In this document: one piece after another, positions 36,598-48,853 of the stretch | How the letters are laid out: each line of letters begins with the position of its first letter | Position numbering within the stretch: position 1 is the first letter of the stretch | Assembly (NCBI RefSeq): GCF_040256645.1 | Contig: NZ_CP158281.1 | Location: forward strand, 3,596,001-3,660,000 | Reading direction: 5' to 3' | Length of the DNA: 64,000 bases | Source: Brevibacterium sp. CBA3109 | GTDB lineage: Bacteria; Actinomycetota; Actinomycetes; Actinomycetales; Brevibacteriaceae | Notes under the pieces: model-generated | Told to the model about the DNA's origin: nothing | Databases searched by the model: none | What the model saw: the letters and a program-made list of their open reading frames with translations, nothing else | Position numbers and translations under genes: made by a program

Positions 36598-37560
36598 TCA
36601 GCGCTTGTTGTTCTTCTTGCGGTTCTTGCTCACCGGTTGCTGCCGCTGACGGCTCTGATTCGAGGTCCGCTCGACAGCTGTGTCGGTGCCGCCCTTGATC
36701 TCAGGCTGCTGAACGGGCTTGCCCTTGCGAGCCTTGCGCTCGAGCATCTCCTTCTCTGCCTTGGAGCCGGGGGTGGGCATGTTGCGGATGACCACGTGCT
36801 GCTGGCACATCGTCCAGGTGTTCGACACAAGCCAGTAGAAGAGAACACCGAGCGGGAAGTAGAGGCCACCGAAGCCGAAGACGAGAGGCATCACGTAGAG
36901 CAGCATCTTCTGCGACTGCATCATCGGATTCGCCATAGCGGACTCCGACATGTTCTTCGCCATCATCTGCTTCTGAGTGACGAACATCGTCGACGCCATG
37001 ATGACGATGAGCACACCGGTGAGGAGCTTGACACCGATTCCCGGTGTCTCCAAGAACGTCGCGGACAGGGAGATCCCAAAGACCGTCGACTGTTCGGCCT
37101 GTTGAGCCAGGGTCTGGGTGAATCCACCGATGGCTCCGACCGACCCATCGGCCACCTTCGGCATGTTGTGAATGACTCGGAAGAGGGAGAAGAAGATCGG
37201 CATCTGCACAAGGAGTGGCAGACACGAAGCCCACGGGCTGGTCTTATTATCACGGAACAGATTCATCTGCTCTTCTGCCATGGCCTGACGCGAGTACTGA
37301 TCTTTCTTGCCCTTGTACTTGGCCTGCAGGCGCTGAATCTGAGGCTGCAGCAGCTGCATCTTCCGCTGAGACTTGATCTGATAGACGAACAATGGAATCA
37401 AGATCGCACGCATCACGAGAGTCAGACCCGCAATCGACAGCACCCAGGTCCATCCGTTCGCGGCTGGAAGGCCGATCGCGGTAAAGATCTCATGAAAGAT
37501 CGCGAGGACCCAAGCAACTACCCACTGCAGTGGGTAGAGCAGCTTGTCCATCCAGTCCAT
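36598..37560 (-). CDS. yidC: Membrane protein insertase YidC
   Basis: Inserts membrane proteins alone or with SecYEG. The 320-residue actinobacterial type has five hydrophobic segments, the long cytoplasmic hairpin KSQRKMQLLQPQIQRLQAKY, CLPLLVQMPIFFSLFRVIHN and the C-terminal MPLVFGFGGLYFPLGVLFYW region. It ends in a very basic tail (SKNRKKNNKR) typical of ribosome-binding YidC proteins. jag follows after 9 nt. Confidence 0.95.
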   Translation of the reverse strand: MDWMDKLLYPLQWVVAWVLAIFHEIFTAIGLPAANGWTWVLSIAGLTLVMRAILIPLFVYQIKSQRKMQLLQPQIQRLQAKYKGKKDQYSRQAMAEEQMNLFRDNKTSPWASCLPLLVQMPIFFSLFRVIHNMPKVADGSVGAIGGFTQTLAQQAEQSTVFGISLSATFLETPGIGVKLLTGVLIVIMASTMFVTQKQMMAKNMSESAMANPMMQSQKMLLYVMPLVFGFGGLYFPLGVLFYWLVSNTWTMCQQHVVIRNMPTPGSKAEKEMLERKARKGKPVQQPEIKGGTDTAVERTSNQSRQRQQPVSKNRKKNNKR

Positions 37561-37733
37561 TCAGTACTCCTCGTTACAACGATTCTTCACGATCGTTAAT
37601 TTTGCCATTGTTCGCAGGTCTTCGCGACACAGAACTCTTGGTCCTGTTCTCGCACGTGCTGGAGGCGGCAGCCTCCGAGCTCTTCGTGATGCACAGATGC
37701 GCCGAACTTCTGTTGCACACGGGGCAAGTGTTG

Positions 37734-38087
37734 TCAGCGGCCCTCTTCGTCATGTATCGAAACTGAGCGAGTCTGGCGGGCTGAACCGGGAACGTGGTCC
37801 ACCCCACCATGGGAAAAGGGATTGCATCGCAGTATTCGCCACCCAGTTAACACCATTCCCTTGAGAATTCCGTGTATCTCGAAAGCCTCCAGGCCGTACA
37901 TGGAGCAACTGGGATAGTACCGACAGACCTGTCCATACAGTGGGGACACCGTGACTCGATAGGCTCTGATGAACCACACGAACGGCATGCGCGGTCCGAT
38001 TCGGATCACCCACCAGACTGTGGGCCAGAAGCCGGCTGGTCTGCGAGGCACCTCCGAGGGGTGTTTCAGATCATGTTCGGCGTCCAC
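37734..38087 (-). CDS. yidD: Membrane protein insertion efficiency factor YidD
   Basis: A small 117-residue protein with the YidD core [20 protein letters not shown] followed by [16 protein letters not shown] and the [13 protein letters not shown] end. The frame opens with GTG and overlaps the rnpA end by 17 nt, as is common. A shorter start inside the gene is possible. About 170 bp without a supported gene separates it from yidC. Confidence 0.93.
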   Translation of the reverse strand: MDAEHDLKHPSEVPRRPAGFWPTVWWVIRIGPRMPFVWFIRAYRVTVSPLYGQVCRYYPSCSMYGLEAFEIHGILKGMVLTGWRILRCNPFSHGGVDHVPGSARQTRSVSIHDEEGR

Positions 38088-38436
38088 GGCTCTCTAGCTT
38101 CTTCTGCGCCTTGTCCATCAGCATCGTGACCTCGGACTCAAGCACGGCGAATTCTGCTTCGGCTGCCTGGGGCAATGCTCTGATTACGAATAGAGCTCCG
38201 GGATCCAGGCTGTCGAGCCGGACCCGCATGATCTCTCGAAGACGACGTTTCACTCGGTTCCGTCGAACGGCGTTTCCAACGGCCTTGGATACGATGAAAC
38301 CCACGCGTGCAGCGTGGGAATCATCACTAACTATCAGGCTGTGTGCCATCAAATGGTCCGAGCGCACGCGGACGCCAGCTTTGAAGACTCTTCTGAAGTC
38401 GTCTCCGCTGCGGATCCGGTGAGCCGCGGTGATCAC
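38071..38436 (-). CDS. rnpA: Ribonuclease P protein component
   Basis: Protein cofactor of RNase P, 121 residues. It contains the family signature [17 protein letters not shown] and the N-terminal [18 protein letters not shown]. The GTG start lies 2 nt after the rpmH stop, so the two are probably translated from one message. Confidence 0.95.
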   Translation of the reverse strand: MITAAHRIRSGDDFRRVFKAGVRVRSDHLMAHSLIVSDDSHAARVGFIVSKAVGNAVRRNRVKRRLREIMRVRLDSLDPGALFVIRALPQAAEAEFAVLESEVTMLMDKAQKKLESRGRRT

Positions 38437-38438
38437 AC

Positions 38439-38576
38439 TTATGCCGAAACTTCGGCACGTCCCTTGCGACGACGGGCGGCCAGGATCGAGCGGCCGGCAC
38501 GAGTGCGCATGCGCAGACGGAAGCCATGCTTCTTGGCACGCTTGCGGTTGTTGGGCTGGAAAGTACGTTTACTCAC
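38439..38576 (-). CDS. rpmH: 50S ribosomal protein bL34
   Basis: A 45-residue protein that reads [20 protein letters not shown] at its start and continues with the [20 protein letters not shown] signature. The start is GTG at 38576. It is the first gene of the minus-strand rpmH-rnpA-yidD-yidC run, divergent from dnaA. Confidence 0.97.
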   Translation of the reverse strand: MSKRTFQPNNRKRAKKHGFRLRMRTRAGRSILAARRRKGRAEVSA

Positions 38577-38991
38577 TTCAAGTCTCCGATTTCTAGGTTG
38601 CGGTCGAACGGCTTTGCGTTCTCACAAAAAACGGCGGTGAGAATCTCGACCGCCGAGCACTCCTGTGCATAAGAGCCAAAAGATATTCAAGATAATCGGA
38701 TGAAGCCCGGTACACAGGACACTCCATCTTAGCCAAGGTCAAAGTTGCTGGTCAAACTCGATGGCGATGTTTCACGTCACTGTCGCGAACTGTTCGCCGA
38801 AATTCATCCCCCGCACATCTGCGGTCGTCCACAAGTAACAAGGGTGTAGTTTTCCACATGGTTATCCACCAGTGTGGAGGATTGCTGGGATGACTCGTCA
38901 GTTCTCCACAAACTGTGGAAAACTATGTGGAAGTCATACACAGGTGTGGACCGCACCAAAGAGAAGCGACGAAAACGGAGGAAGATTGACG
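38577..38991. promoter_or_regulatory. rpmH-dnaA intergenic region with DnaA-box cluster
   Basis: About 415 bp that hold the divergent promoters. DnaA-box-like 9-mers crowd the dnaA side: TCGTCCACA (38825-38833), TTTTCCACA (38850-38858), TTATCCACC (38862-38870), TTCTCCACA (38902-38910) and, in reverse, TGTGGAAAA (38914-38922). None is a perfect TTATCCACA. They may autoregulate dnaA or form an upstream origin subregion. The far side is featureless apart from a parS-like half-site. Confidence 0.8.
38768..38783. other. parS half-site near dnaA
   Basis: TGTTTCACGTCACTGT: the left half of parS is perfect but the right half is lost. It may be a decayed site or chance. Confidence 0.3.
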
Positions 38992-40626
38992 GTGTCGAAT
39001 TCCAAGAATGAGCTCATCAGCCAATGGCGGAAGGTGGTCTCGACCCTGGATCAGGACCCAAGTCTCACCGCACACCAAAAGGGCTTCCTCTCACTCGCAG
39101 TGCCCAAGGCTCTCGTCGACAACGCACTGGTCCTGCTTGCTGTCCGTGATGAGCACACGCGCAGGACCATTGAGACACGACTCCTCGTCCCTCTGACCAA
39201 GGAGTTCTCCCACGTTCTTGGTTTCGAGGTGACCTTCGGGTTCGTTGTCGATCCCGAACTCGACGTGCCGATCAGGTTCGAAGATCTCATCGGGGAGCCC
39301 ACGCCGGGCTCTCCGATCAAAATCGATCCGGAAACATCCACCTCGGCGATGGGATCGGCCGGAGCACCTGCCTATGCACCATCACAGGTCTCATCCACTC
39401 AGCCTCAGGCACCGGCCCCATATAACCGCGCGCCACATCCGCAGCCGCAGACACCCAGGTACGGCGACGTTGGACCGGCACCCAACAATGGGGCACCTGT
39501 GGAGAGAACGACGCGAGAGATGAAGATCGCCGAGGCGACCGCCGCCCAGTCCACCCCACCGGTCGAGGTCCCCGGCGTCGCCCAGCTCAACCCGAAATAC
39601 ACCTTCGACACCTTCGTCATCGGCGCATCCAACCGCTTCGCACACGCTGCAGCCTTCGCCGTGGCCGAGGCACCGGCCAAGGCCTACAACCCGCTGTTCA
39701 TCTACGGCGATTCGGGGCTGGGCAAGACACACCTGCTGCATGCGATCGGCTACTACGCGACCCAGCTCTTCCCCGAGATCCGAGTGAAGTACGTCTCGAG
39801 CGAAGAGTTCGTCAACGACTTCATCAATACGATCGGTTCGTCGAAGACCTCGAACTCTCTGCGACCTGCGTTCCAGCGTCGCTACCGCGAGGTCGACATC
39901 CTGATGATCGATGACATCCAGTTCCTGCAGGGCAAGGATGCGACGGTCGAAGAGTTCTTCCACACATTCAATGCACTGCACAACGAGGTCAAACAGGTTG
40001 TGATCACCTCCGACAAGCCGCCGAAGATGCTCAAGGGCTTCGAAGAGCGTCTGCGCTCGCGCTTCGAATGGGGCCTCCTGACAGACGTGCAGCCCCCGGA
40101 CATGGAGACGCGCTTCGCTATCCTGCGACGGAAAGCGGCTGGAGAACAGCTCGATGTTCCCAATGACGTCCTCGAATACATCGCATCGCGGATCTCCTCG
40201 AACATCCGCGAGCTCGAGGGAGCACTCATTCGTGTCACAGCCTTCGCCAACCTCAACGATCAGCAAGTCGACGTCAGTCTGGCCGAGACCGTCCTCAAAG
40301 ATTTCATCACCCAGGACGACACCCCGACCATCACCGCTGCCGACATCATGGGTCAGACCGCTGCCTACTTCAGCCTCACCCTCGATGATCTGTGTGGCAC
40401 GTCCCGCTCTCGGACCCTGACCACTGCCCGCCAGATCGCAATGTATCTGTGCCGTGAACTCACGGAGCTGTCCCTGCCGAAGATCGGCCAGGCCTTCGGC
40501 GGCCGCGATCACACCACCGTGATGCATGCGAACAAGAAGATTCGAACTCAGATGGCCGAACGACGGGCGGTCTACACTCAGGTCACCGAGTTAACAAACC
40601 GCATTAAACAGCAACATCGCCTATAG
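38992..40626 (+). CDS. dnaA: Chromosomal replication initiator DnaA
   Basis: AAA+ initiator that melts oriC. The 544-residue product has domain I (1-100), a Pro/Gln-rich domain II (about 105-195), domain III with Walker A GDSGLGKT at 239-246 and Walker B ILMIDDIQFL, and domain IV with the DNA-binding signature GRDHTTVMHANKKI. The GTG at 38992 is preferred because GGAGGA lies 9 nt upstream; a TTG two codons earlier would be too close. An open extension of 40 codons upstream runs through DnaA boxes and is non-coding. Confidence 0.98.
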   Translation: MSNSKNELISQWRKVVSTLDQDPSLTAHQKGFLSLAVPKALVDNALVLLAVRDEHTRRTIETRLLVPLTKEFSHVLGFEVTFGFVVDPELDVPIRFEDLIGEPTPGSPIKIDPETSTSAMGSAGAPAYAPSQVSSTQPQAPAPYNRAPHPQPQTPRYGDVGPAPNNGAPVERTTREMKIAEATAAQSTPPVEVPGVAQLNPKYTFDTFVIGASNRFAHAAAFAVAEAPAKAYNPLFIYGDSGLGKTHLLHAIGYYATQLFPEIRVKYVSSEEFVNDFINTIGSSKTSNSLRPAFQRRYREVDILMIDDIQFLQGKDATVEEFFHTFNALHNEVKQVVITSDKPPKMLKGFEERLRSRFEWGLLTDVQPPDMETRFAILRRKAAGEQLDVPNDVLEYIASRISSNIRELEGALIRVTAFANLNDQQVDVSLAETVLKDFITQDDTPTITAADIMGQTAAYFSLTLDDLCGTSRSRTLTTARQIAMYLCRELTELSLPKIGQAFGGRDHTTVMHANKKIRTQMAERRAVYTQVTELTNRIKQQHRL

Positions 40627-41166
40627 AACACGGTATACACATCTGTGGATAACCATGGGGACAAACCTCGTATCCTGGGGATAGAATGGTGGATAACTCC
40701 ACGTTGTGAGTGGACGGCTGTGAACTACATGGATGTGCTTACCCAAGCGCCCACCGCAGCATGTGTGAGCGTACACAGGGGATCCACACCCTCCGAGGTC
40801 GCTCAGCCCTTGATTACTAGGGCGTAACAGTTGGTTGTCCACACACTCCACAGGTGCTAATACTTCTACTCCATGAATTGAAGTTGTAAGAGGGTGACCG
40901 CCACCGACTGCATCGGCTTGGTCAGAAGCTCTCGAGTGAGAGCTCGGCACAAGCTCAGCGCACTTTCAGTTATTCGAACACATGGTCACAGTCGATTCTC
41001 GAATGCGAGATCCTTCAGGTCTTGGTCCAAGCGGAACCTGTGGCCGATCATGATGTTGGCAGCCCGATGCCGGGAAGCTGAGATTTCCGATAGGCTGTGT
41101 AAAGTTTTCCGAGCAACGTCAAGCCAGTGACTTGAGTACGTCGGGTGGCCACCCCGAAGGAGTAAA
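40627..41166. other. Probable oriC (dnaA-dnaN intergenic region)
   Basis: A 540-bp gap with no gene. It holds a perfect DnaA box in reverse, TGTGGATAA (40644-40652), GGTGGATAA (40688-40696, one mismatch) and TTGTCCACA (40835-40843), plus weaker TACACA and TCCACA motifs. The stretch around 40859-40890 is relatively AT-rich and could be the unwinding element. dnaA-dnaN is the usual actinobacterial origin site, and gene orientation diverges around this point. Confidence 0.85.
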
Positions 41167-42306
41167 GTGAACGCCGAAGCATCTCCCCTGAAGTTCAAAG
41201 TCAACCGCGATGTCCTTGCCGATGCGGTGACTTGGGCTACCAAGACCCTCCCCAGCCGTCCTTCCGCACCGGTGCTCACCGGCATTCTCATCACTGCTGA
41301 GGCTGGTGGGGCCGTTCGTCTCTCCGTCTTTGACTACGAAGTCTCGTCCCGAGTCGAGATTGCAGCTGATGTTGTCACAGCCGGCACTGTTCTCGTCTCC
41401 GGTCGACTCCTTGCCGATATCTCCAAGGCTCTGCCGAACCAGGAAGTCACCCTCGAACAGATCGATTCGAAGGTCGATGTCACCTGCAGCTCGTCGCGGT
41501 TCTCGCTGATGACGATGCCTGTCGGCGAATACCCAGCGCTGCCTCAGGTCCCCGATGCTTCGGGAACCGTCTCAGCTGGTGAATTCCAGAACGCCGTCTC
41601 ACAGGTCACGATCGCGACATCGAAAGATGACACACTGCCGATCCTGACCAGTGTTCGTGTCGAGATCGAAGGCGAAAAGGTCACACTTCTGGCCACCGAC
41701 CGCTACCGGCTCGCTGTTCGTGAATTCACCTGGAACCCCGGTCGTCCCGACGTCTCCGCAGTCGCGCTTCTGCGCGGACGGACACTGTCCGATGTGTCGA
41801 AGTCGCTGGGCGGTGATGTCACGATCGGCCTGAGCAATGATGCGGGCAAGGACCTCATCTCCTTCACCTCGGCGGGGCGGGTCACAACCTCGCTGCTGGT
41901 CGAAGGTGAATACCCCAAGGTACGTTCCCTGTTCCCCGATTCCGTACCGATCCACTCGATCGTCGAAACCGGTGTTCTGCGTGAGGCCGTCCGTCGTGTC
42001 TCCCTCGTCGCCGAACGAAACACACCACTGCGCTTCGAGGTCAGCGATGGAATGCTCACGCTCCATGCCGGAACCGGCGACGATGCTCAAGCATCGGAAG
42101 CCGTCGAGGCAGTGCTGCAGGGTGACCCGATCACCGTCGGCTTCAACCCGCACTACATTGCCGAAGGTCTGGCCGCCATCGAGAGCCCGTATGTGAACTT
42201 CTCATTCACACAGCCGATGAAACCCGTCATCATCTCGGGTCAGAGAGATCTGGAATCGTCGGCGGACGAGTCGTATCGATACTTGCTCATGCCAACGCGT
42301 ATCTGA
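41167..42306 (+). CDS. dnaN: DNA polymerase III beta subunit (sliding clamp)
   Basis: Ring-shaped processivity clamp, 379 residues, with three repeated clamp domains; the segments MTMPVGEYPALPQVP, TDRYRLAVREF and the C-terminal YRYLLMPTRI are diagnostic. The GTG start has AAGGAG 5 nt upstream. recF begins at the base following its stop. Confidence 0.98.
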   Translation: MNAEASPLKFKVNRDVLADAVTWATKTLPSRPSAPVLTGILITAEAGGAVRLSVFDYEVSSRVEIAADVVTAGTVLVSGRLLADISKALPNQEVTLEQIDSKVDVTCSSSRFSLMTMPVGEYPALPQVPDASGTVSAGEFQNAVSQVTIATSKDDTLPILTSVRVEIEGEKVTLLATDRYRLAVREFTWNPGRPDVSAVALLRGRTLSDVSKSLGGDVTIGLSNDAGKDLISFTSAGRVTTSLLVEGEYPKVRSLFPDSVPIHSIVETGVLREAVRRVSLVAERNTPLRFEVSDGMLTLHAGTGDDAQASEAVEAVLQGDPITVGFNPHYIAEGLAAIESPYVNFSFTQPMKPVIISGQRDLESSADESYRYLLMPTRI

Positions 42307-43431
42307 ATGTGGATATCCCGACTTTCGCTGCGTAACTACCGGTCCTATCCCGAACTCGATCTCGAGTTCGAACCCGGGGTCACCACATTCGTGGCCGACA
42401 ACGGAACCGGCAAGACCAATATCGTCGAAGCCATCGGGTATCTGGCCCATCTGCGTTCTCATCGAGTTGCCTTCGATGCACCGCTGGTCAATGAGTCCGC
42501 GCAGACGGCAACCGTGTCCGCTCTCGTCAACCGCGATCAGCGACATGCCACGGTGGAAGTCTCGATCCAGTCGAAGGGTGCCAACCGGGCAAGGGTCAAC
42601 CGCTCTCCGGTGAAGATGAAGGAGATACTCGGACTCGTCTCCTGTGTTGTCTTCGCACCAGAGGATCTCAGCCTTGTCCGGGGCGAACCAGCAGAACGAC
42701 GGTCGTGGATCGACACTCTGGTTGTGTCCCGCAACCCTCGTTATTCTTCGGTGATCACGGATTTCGAGCGTGCTCTCAAACAGCGCAACGCGCTGCTCAA
42801 ACGTCTGCGCGAGGACCGCGACCCCGGACTCGAAGCTACGTTGGACATCTGGAACATGGCCTATGCGGACTCCGCCTCTGAGCTGGTCTACGGCAGGCAG
42901 AGGATCCTCGCCGATATCGTCGAGCCCCTGCAGAAGAACTTCGCCCATATCGCCGCCGATGCTCGCCTAGAGCGCCAAGGCATCAAGGCTCGCTACGATT
43001 CACGCATCGACTATTCACAGGCCGGATCCGCTGCCGAATGTCGGGAGCTGCTGTTGGCCGCCCTTGAGCGCAGGCGCACCACGGAGATCGAGCGAGGTCT
43101 GACCCTGCACGGTCCCGGTCGCGATGATCTGGCGCTGACGATCGGCGATCATCCGGCGAAGGGCTATGCCTCCCACGGCGAGACCTGGTCGCTGGCCCTG
43201 GCGATGCAGCTGGCCGGATGGGATCTGCTGAGTTCCGACGCCGGGTCGACTGCCGAACAGCCGGTCCTCGTCCTCGACGATGTCTTCGCCGAACTCGACA
43301 CCGGACGTCGGAACCGACTGGCCTCACGGATCACTGCTGCTGAACAGGTCTTCATCACTGCGGCCGTCGACGGAGATCTGCCCGACGGGCTTGAGGGCCG
43401 AAGAATCGGTCAGGAGCGTCTGCTCCCATGA
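42307..43431 (+). CDS. recF: DNA replication and repair protein RecF
   Basis: SMC-like ATPase that helps load RecA at gaps. The 374-residue protein has an N-terminal LRNYRSY motif, Walker A ADNGTGKTNIVEAIGYL, a signature-like region (SHGETWSLALAMQLAGWDLL) and Walker B LVLDDVFAELD. The ATG directly abuts the dnaN stop without its own SD, implying translational coupling. Confidence 0.96.
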   Translation: MWISRLSLRNYRSYPELDLEFEPGVTTFVADNGTGKTNIVEAIGYLAHLRSHRVAFDAPLVNESAQTATVSALVNRDQRHATVEVSIQSKGANRARVNRSPVKMKEILGLVSCVVFAPEDLSLVRGEPAERRSWIDTLVVSRNPRYSSVITDFERALKQRNALLKRLREDRDPGLEATLDIWNMAYADSASELVYGRQRILADIVEPLQKNFAHIAADARLERQGIKARYDSRIDYSQAGSAAECRELLLAALERRRTTEIERGLTLHGPGRDDLALTIGDHPAKGYASHGETWSLALAMQLAGWDLLSSDAGSTAEQPVLVLDDVFAELDTGRRNRLASRITAAEQVFITAAVDGDLPDGLEGRRIGQERLLP

Positions 43432-43940
43432 GCGGCATCGAGAAGGACACCTCGACTCCGGTCGCGGCACTCGAAGCCCTTGACCGAGTCCGCCGGATGG
43501 AAGCGACCGAGGCGAAGTTCGTCCGCAGCCGTCGCAGGTCACGGCTGCGAGGAGAAGCCGTCTACACTTCGGCGGGCAAAGACAAACGTGATCCGGCAGC
43601 GATCTCATCGGCACTGGGAAAGCTGATCTCCGCCCGAGGCTGGTCCTCGTCGATCGACATCGGCAAGGTGCTGGGCCGGTGGCCCGATCTGGTGGGAGAA
43701 CAGGTGGCGATGCACTGCAAACCCGTGGATTTCTCCCCTCCACTGCTGATCATCGCCGCGGACTCAACGACGTGGGCGACTCAGCTGCGAGTCCTCAAGC
43801 CCACGATCCTGAGAGCTTTGGAAGCGGGCCTCGGCTCACAGACGATCACGGAGATCGAGATCCGCGGACCACGGGGACGCAGCTTCAAGAAGGGTCGGCG
43901 CAGCGTGTCCGGTCGGGGACCACGCGACACCTTCGGCTGA
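43428..43940 (+). CDS. DciA/DUF721 family protein
   Basis: A 170-residue protein overlapping recF by four bases (ATGA). The DUF721 core is seen in ISARGWSSSIDIGKVLGRWP followed by VAMHCKPVDFSPPLLIIAAD. DciA proteins act as helicase operators that help load or stimulate DnaB; in actinobacteria the gene is almost always between recF and gyrB. Confidence 0.9.
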   Translation: MSGIEKDTSTPVAALEALDRVRRMEATEAKFVRSRRRSRLRGEAVYTSAGKDKRDPAAISSALGKLISARGWSSSIDIGKVLGRWPDLVGEQVAMHCKPVDFSPPLLIIAADSTTWATQLRVLKPTILRALEAGLGSQTITEIEIRGPRGRSFKKGRRSVSGRGPRDTFG

Positions 43941-44145
43941 ACGCGCAAGTCCACCTGAGATTCGACGATCGGCTGAACTTCGCCAGAGGGTTTCTGGAGT
44001 CTGTGCGGGGGCCGAGCCGAAAACCATAGAGGGCCTTAAACGGCGATAGCCGGTCCCGTTCGTGCCCGGGGGTACATCTGAGGCTTCAAAATTCCGCAAA
44101 TGTACCTTAATGGGCCGCTTACGGGCATTTCCGGTCTCGGCGCGG

Positions 44146-44151
44146 TAGAAT
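44146..44151 (+). promoter_or_regulatory. Candidate -10 box of gyrB
   Basis: TAGAAT lies 36 bp before the gyrB ATG. No convincing -35 is seen. The SD AGGAG follows at 44180-44184. Confidence 0.4.
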
Positions 44152-44157
44152 AGGTAG

Positions 44158-46185
<2,028 letters not shown>

Positions 46186-46190
46186 TCCTC

Positions 46191-46226
46191 ACCGTCGGTT
46201 CTCGACCACTGTCGAGAGCCGACGGT
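46191..46226 (+). terminator. Stem-loop between gyrB and gyrA
   Basis: ACCGTCGGTTCTCGAC (46191-46206) pairs with 46211-46226 over 16 bp with one G-U, loop CACT. It begins 5 nt after the gyrB stop. It could terminate, attenuate or stabilise the gyrB mRNA end. Confidence 0.65.
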
Positions 46227-46294
46227 CATACAGACTCTCACGAACTCATTCACCGCCGTGCTGCGCGGGTTAAGACACAAGGGAAGAGCCCACA

Positions 46295-48853
46295 TTGGCT
46301 GACGAAAACGATATCGGAACCGAAATCAACCGTGTCGAACAGGTTGATCTCAATCTGGAGATGCAGAGGTCGTACCTCGATTATGCGATGAGCGTGATCG
46401 TCGGCCGCGCCCTGCCGGATGTCCGCGATGGACTCAAGCCCGTCCACCGGCGCGTGCTGTACGCGATGTTCGACGGCGGCTACCGCCCGGACCGCAACTT
46501 CTCGAAGTGCTCACGCGTCGTCGGCGACGTCATGGGCCAGTACCACCCGCACGGCGATACGGCGATCTACGATGCGATGGTCCGCCTCGTGCAGCCGTGG
46601 ACAATGCGCTACCCGCTCGTCGCCGGACAGGGCAACTTCGGCTCACCGGGTGATGACGGCGCTGCCGCCCCGCGTTATACCGAGTGCAAGATGGCTCCTT
46701 TGGCCCTTGAGATGGTCAGGGACATCGAAGAGGGCACTGTCGACTTCCAGGACAACTACGATGGCCGCAACCAGGAGCCGACGGTTCTGCCCTCGCGGTT
46801 CCCGAACCTGCTGGTCAACGGTTCCTCGGGGATCGCCGTGGGTATGGCCACGAACATCCCGCCGCACAACCTCCGTGAGGTCGCGGCCGGGGCTCAGTGG
46901 CTTCTCGCTCACCCCGAAGTCAGCAAGGAAGAGGCACTGGAGGCGCTGCTCGGCATCGTCAAGGGCCCCGACTTCCCAATGGCTGCGACGATCCTGGGCC
47001 GCAAGGGCATCGACGACATGTACCGGACCGGCCGCGGTTCGATCACGCAGCGCGCTGTCGTCGAGGTTGAGGAGATCCAGGGACGCACGTGCTTGGTCGT
47101 CACGGAACTGCCGCATATGGTCAACCCCGACACCCTGGCCGCGAAGATCGCCTCCTACGTCAAAGACGGCAAGGTCGCCGGCATCGCGGACCTCCGTGAC
47201 GAGTCCTCGGGACGTACAGGACAGCGTCTGGTCATCGTGCTCAAGCGCGATGCGGTGGCGAAGGTCGTGCTCAACAACCTCTACAAGCACACGTCACTGC
47301 AGGAGAACTTCTCAGCGAACATGCTGGCGATCGTCGACAGCGTGCCGCGCACCCTCAGTCTGGACTCGTTCCTGCGCCTGTGGGTCAAGCACCAGATCGA
47401 AGTCATCGTCCGACGCACCGAATTCCGTCTGCGCAAGGCCGAGGAGCGCGCGCATATCCTGCGTGGCTACCTCAAGGCACTCGATGCCCTCGACGAGGTC
47501 ATTGCTCTGATCCGTCGTTCACCCTCTTCCGATGAAGCTCGTACAGGTCTGATGGAGCTCCTCGAGGTCGATGAGATTCAGGCCAATGCCATTCTTGATC
47601 TGCAGCTGCGCCGCCTCGCCGCCCTGGAACGCCTTAAGATTCAGGAAGAGGCAGACAAGATCGAGCAGCAGATCGCCGAGTTCAAATACATCCTCGCGAC
47701 TCCCGCCCGTCAGCGTGAGATCGTGTCGGAAGAACTCGATGAGATCGTCGAACGCTACGGCGACGACCGCCGGACAAAGATCCTGGCCGGATTCGACGGA
47801 GATGTGTCGATGGAAGACCTGATCCCGGAAGAAGAGGTCGTCGTCACCATCACCCGCGGCGGATACGCCAAGCGCACCCAGAATCACCTGTACCGGGCAC
47901 AGCACCGTGGTGGTAAGGGCATCAAGGGCGCAAACCTGCGTGGAGATGACGTCGTCGAGCAGTTCTTCGTCACCTCCACACACAACTGGCTGCTGTTCTT
48001 CACGAACACCGGTCGCGTCTACCGGGCCAAGGCCTACGAGCTCCCAGAAGGTTCACGGGATGCCAAGGGTCAGCACGTGGCGAACCTGCTCGCTCTGCAG
48101 CCGGGTGAGACGATCGCCAAGGTGCTCTCCATCCGAGACTACGAAGAAGCCGACTTCCTCATCCTGGCCACGCAGTCCGGTGTCGTGAAGAAGACCCGTC
48201 TGAGTGAGTACGACTCGAACCGCACAGGCGGCGTCATCGCGATCAACCTCCGTGAGTACAAGGGACAGCCAGACGAGCTGGTCTCCGCACGGATCGTCAG
48301 CTCCGAGGACCACCTTCTGATGATCTCCCGCAAGGGAATGTCGATCCGGTTCGCAGCCGACGACGACTCGATTCGCCCCCTGGGCCGAGTCACCGGCGGT
48401 GTGACCGGAATGAAGTTCAAGGGCGATGACGAGCTGCTGACCATGGACGTCATCCAGCCAGACACCTTCGTCTTCGTTGTGACAGAGGGTGGCTATGCGA
48501 AGCGGACTCCGGTCGATGAATACCGTCTGCAGGGCCGTGGTGGCCTGGGAATCCGGGTTGCCAAGATCACGGAGCAGCGCGGAGACTTGGTGGGCGGACT
48601 GATCGTCGATGAGGGAGAAGAAGTCCTTGTCGTCATGGAACGCGGTAAGATCGTACGGTCGAATATCGATGAAGTTCCGGCAAAGGGACGCAACACCATG
48701 GGTGTGGTGTTCGCGAAACCGGGCAAGAATGATCGTATTATCGCTGTAACGCGTGGACCCGAGACCGTGGTCGAAGAACTTGACGAAGAAGCTGAGGAAC
48801 CGGAAGGTGAGGACGTAGAGCCTCAGACCGGCAGCGAGGATGTGGAAGAGTGA
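46295..48853 (+). CDS. gyrA: DNA gyrase subunit A
   Basis: Breakage-reunion subunit of gyrase, 852 residues, with TTG start. The catalytic Tyr is in APRYTECKM (Y128). The quinolone-determining stretch reads [12 protein letters not shown], with Thr at 89 and Asp at 93, so none of the classic resistance changes (such as Ser/Ala to Leu/Val or loss of the Asp) is apparent. The C-terminal beta-pinwheel with repeated GGYAKRT motifs is complete, followed by an acidic tail. DUF3566 overlaps its end by four bases. Confidence 0.98.
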   Translation: MADENDIGTEINRVEQVDLNLEMQRSYLDYAMSVIVGRALPDVRDGLKPVHRRVLYAMFDGGYRPDRNFSKCSRVVGDVMGQYHPHGDTAIYDAMVRLVQPWTMRYPLVAGQGNFGSPGDDGAAAPRYTECKMAPLALEMVRDIEEGTVDFQDNYDGRNQEPTVLPSRFPNLLVNGSSGIAVGMATNIPPHNLREVAAGAQWLLAHPEVSKEEALEALLGIVKGPDFPMAATILGRKGIDDMYRTGRGSITQRAVVEVEEIQGRTCLVVTELPHMVNPDTLAAKIASYVKDGKVAGIADLRDESSGRTGQRLVIVLKRDAVAKVVLNNLYKHTSLQENFSANMLAIVDSVPRTLSLDSFLRLWVKHQIEVIVRRTEFRLRKAEERAHILRGYLKALDALDEVIALIRRSPSSDEARTGLMELLEVDEIQANAILDLQLRRLAALERLKIQEEADKIEQQIAEFKYILATPARQREIVSEELDEIVERYGDDRRTKILAGFDGDVSMEDLIPEEEVVVTITRGGYAKRTQNHLYRAQHRGGKGIKGANLRGDDVVEQFFVTSTHNWLLFFTNTGRVYRAKAYELPEGSRDAKGQHVANLLALQPGETIAKVLSIRDYEEADFLILATQSGVVKKTRLSEYDSNRTGGVIAINLREYKGQPDELVSARIVSSEDHLLMISRKGMSIRFAADDDSIRPLGRVTGGVTGMKFKGDDELLTMDVIQPDTFVFVVTEGGYAKRTPVDEYRLQGRGGLGIRVAKITEQRGDLVGGLIVDEGEEVLVVMERGKIVRSNIDEVPAKGRNTMGVVFAKPGKNDRIIAVTRGPETVVEELDEEAEEPEGEDVEPQTGSEDVEE

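Noticed and set aside
36013-37599. 528-codon plus-strand frame opposite jag and yidC
   Set aside because: Mirror frame of two well-supported conserved genes.
37574-37752. 59-codon minus-strand frame starting in the yidD tail with a CPVC motif
   Set aside because: No SD, atypical composition and no recognised family; the cysteines are more likely chance.
39391-40527. 378-codon minus-strand frame opposite dnaA
   Set aside because: Antisense of dnaA; no family features.
46375-46700. Possible fluoroquinolone-resistance substitution in GyrA
   Set aside because: The determining region reads GDTAIYDAM with Asp retained; no classic resistance change is seen.
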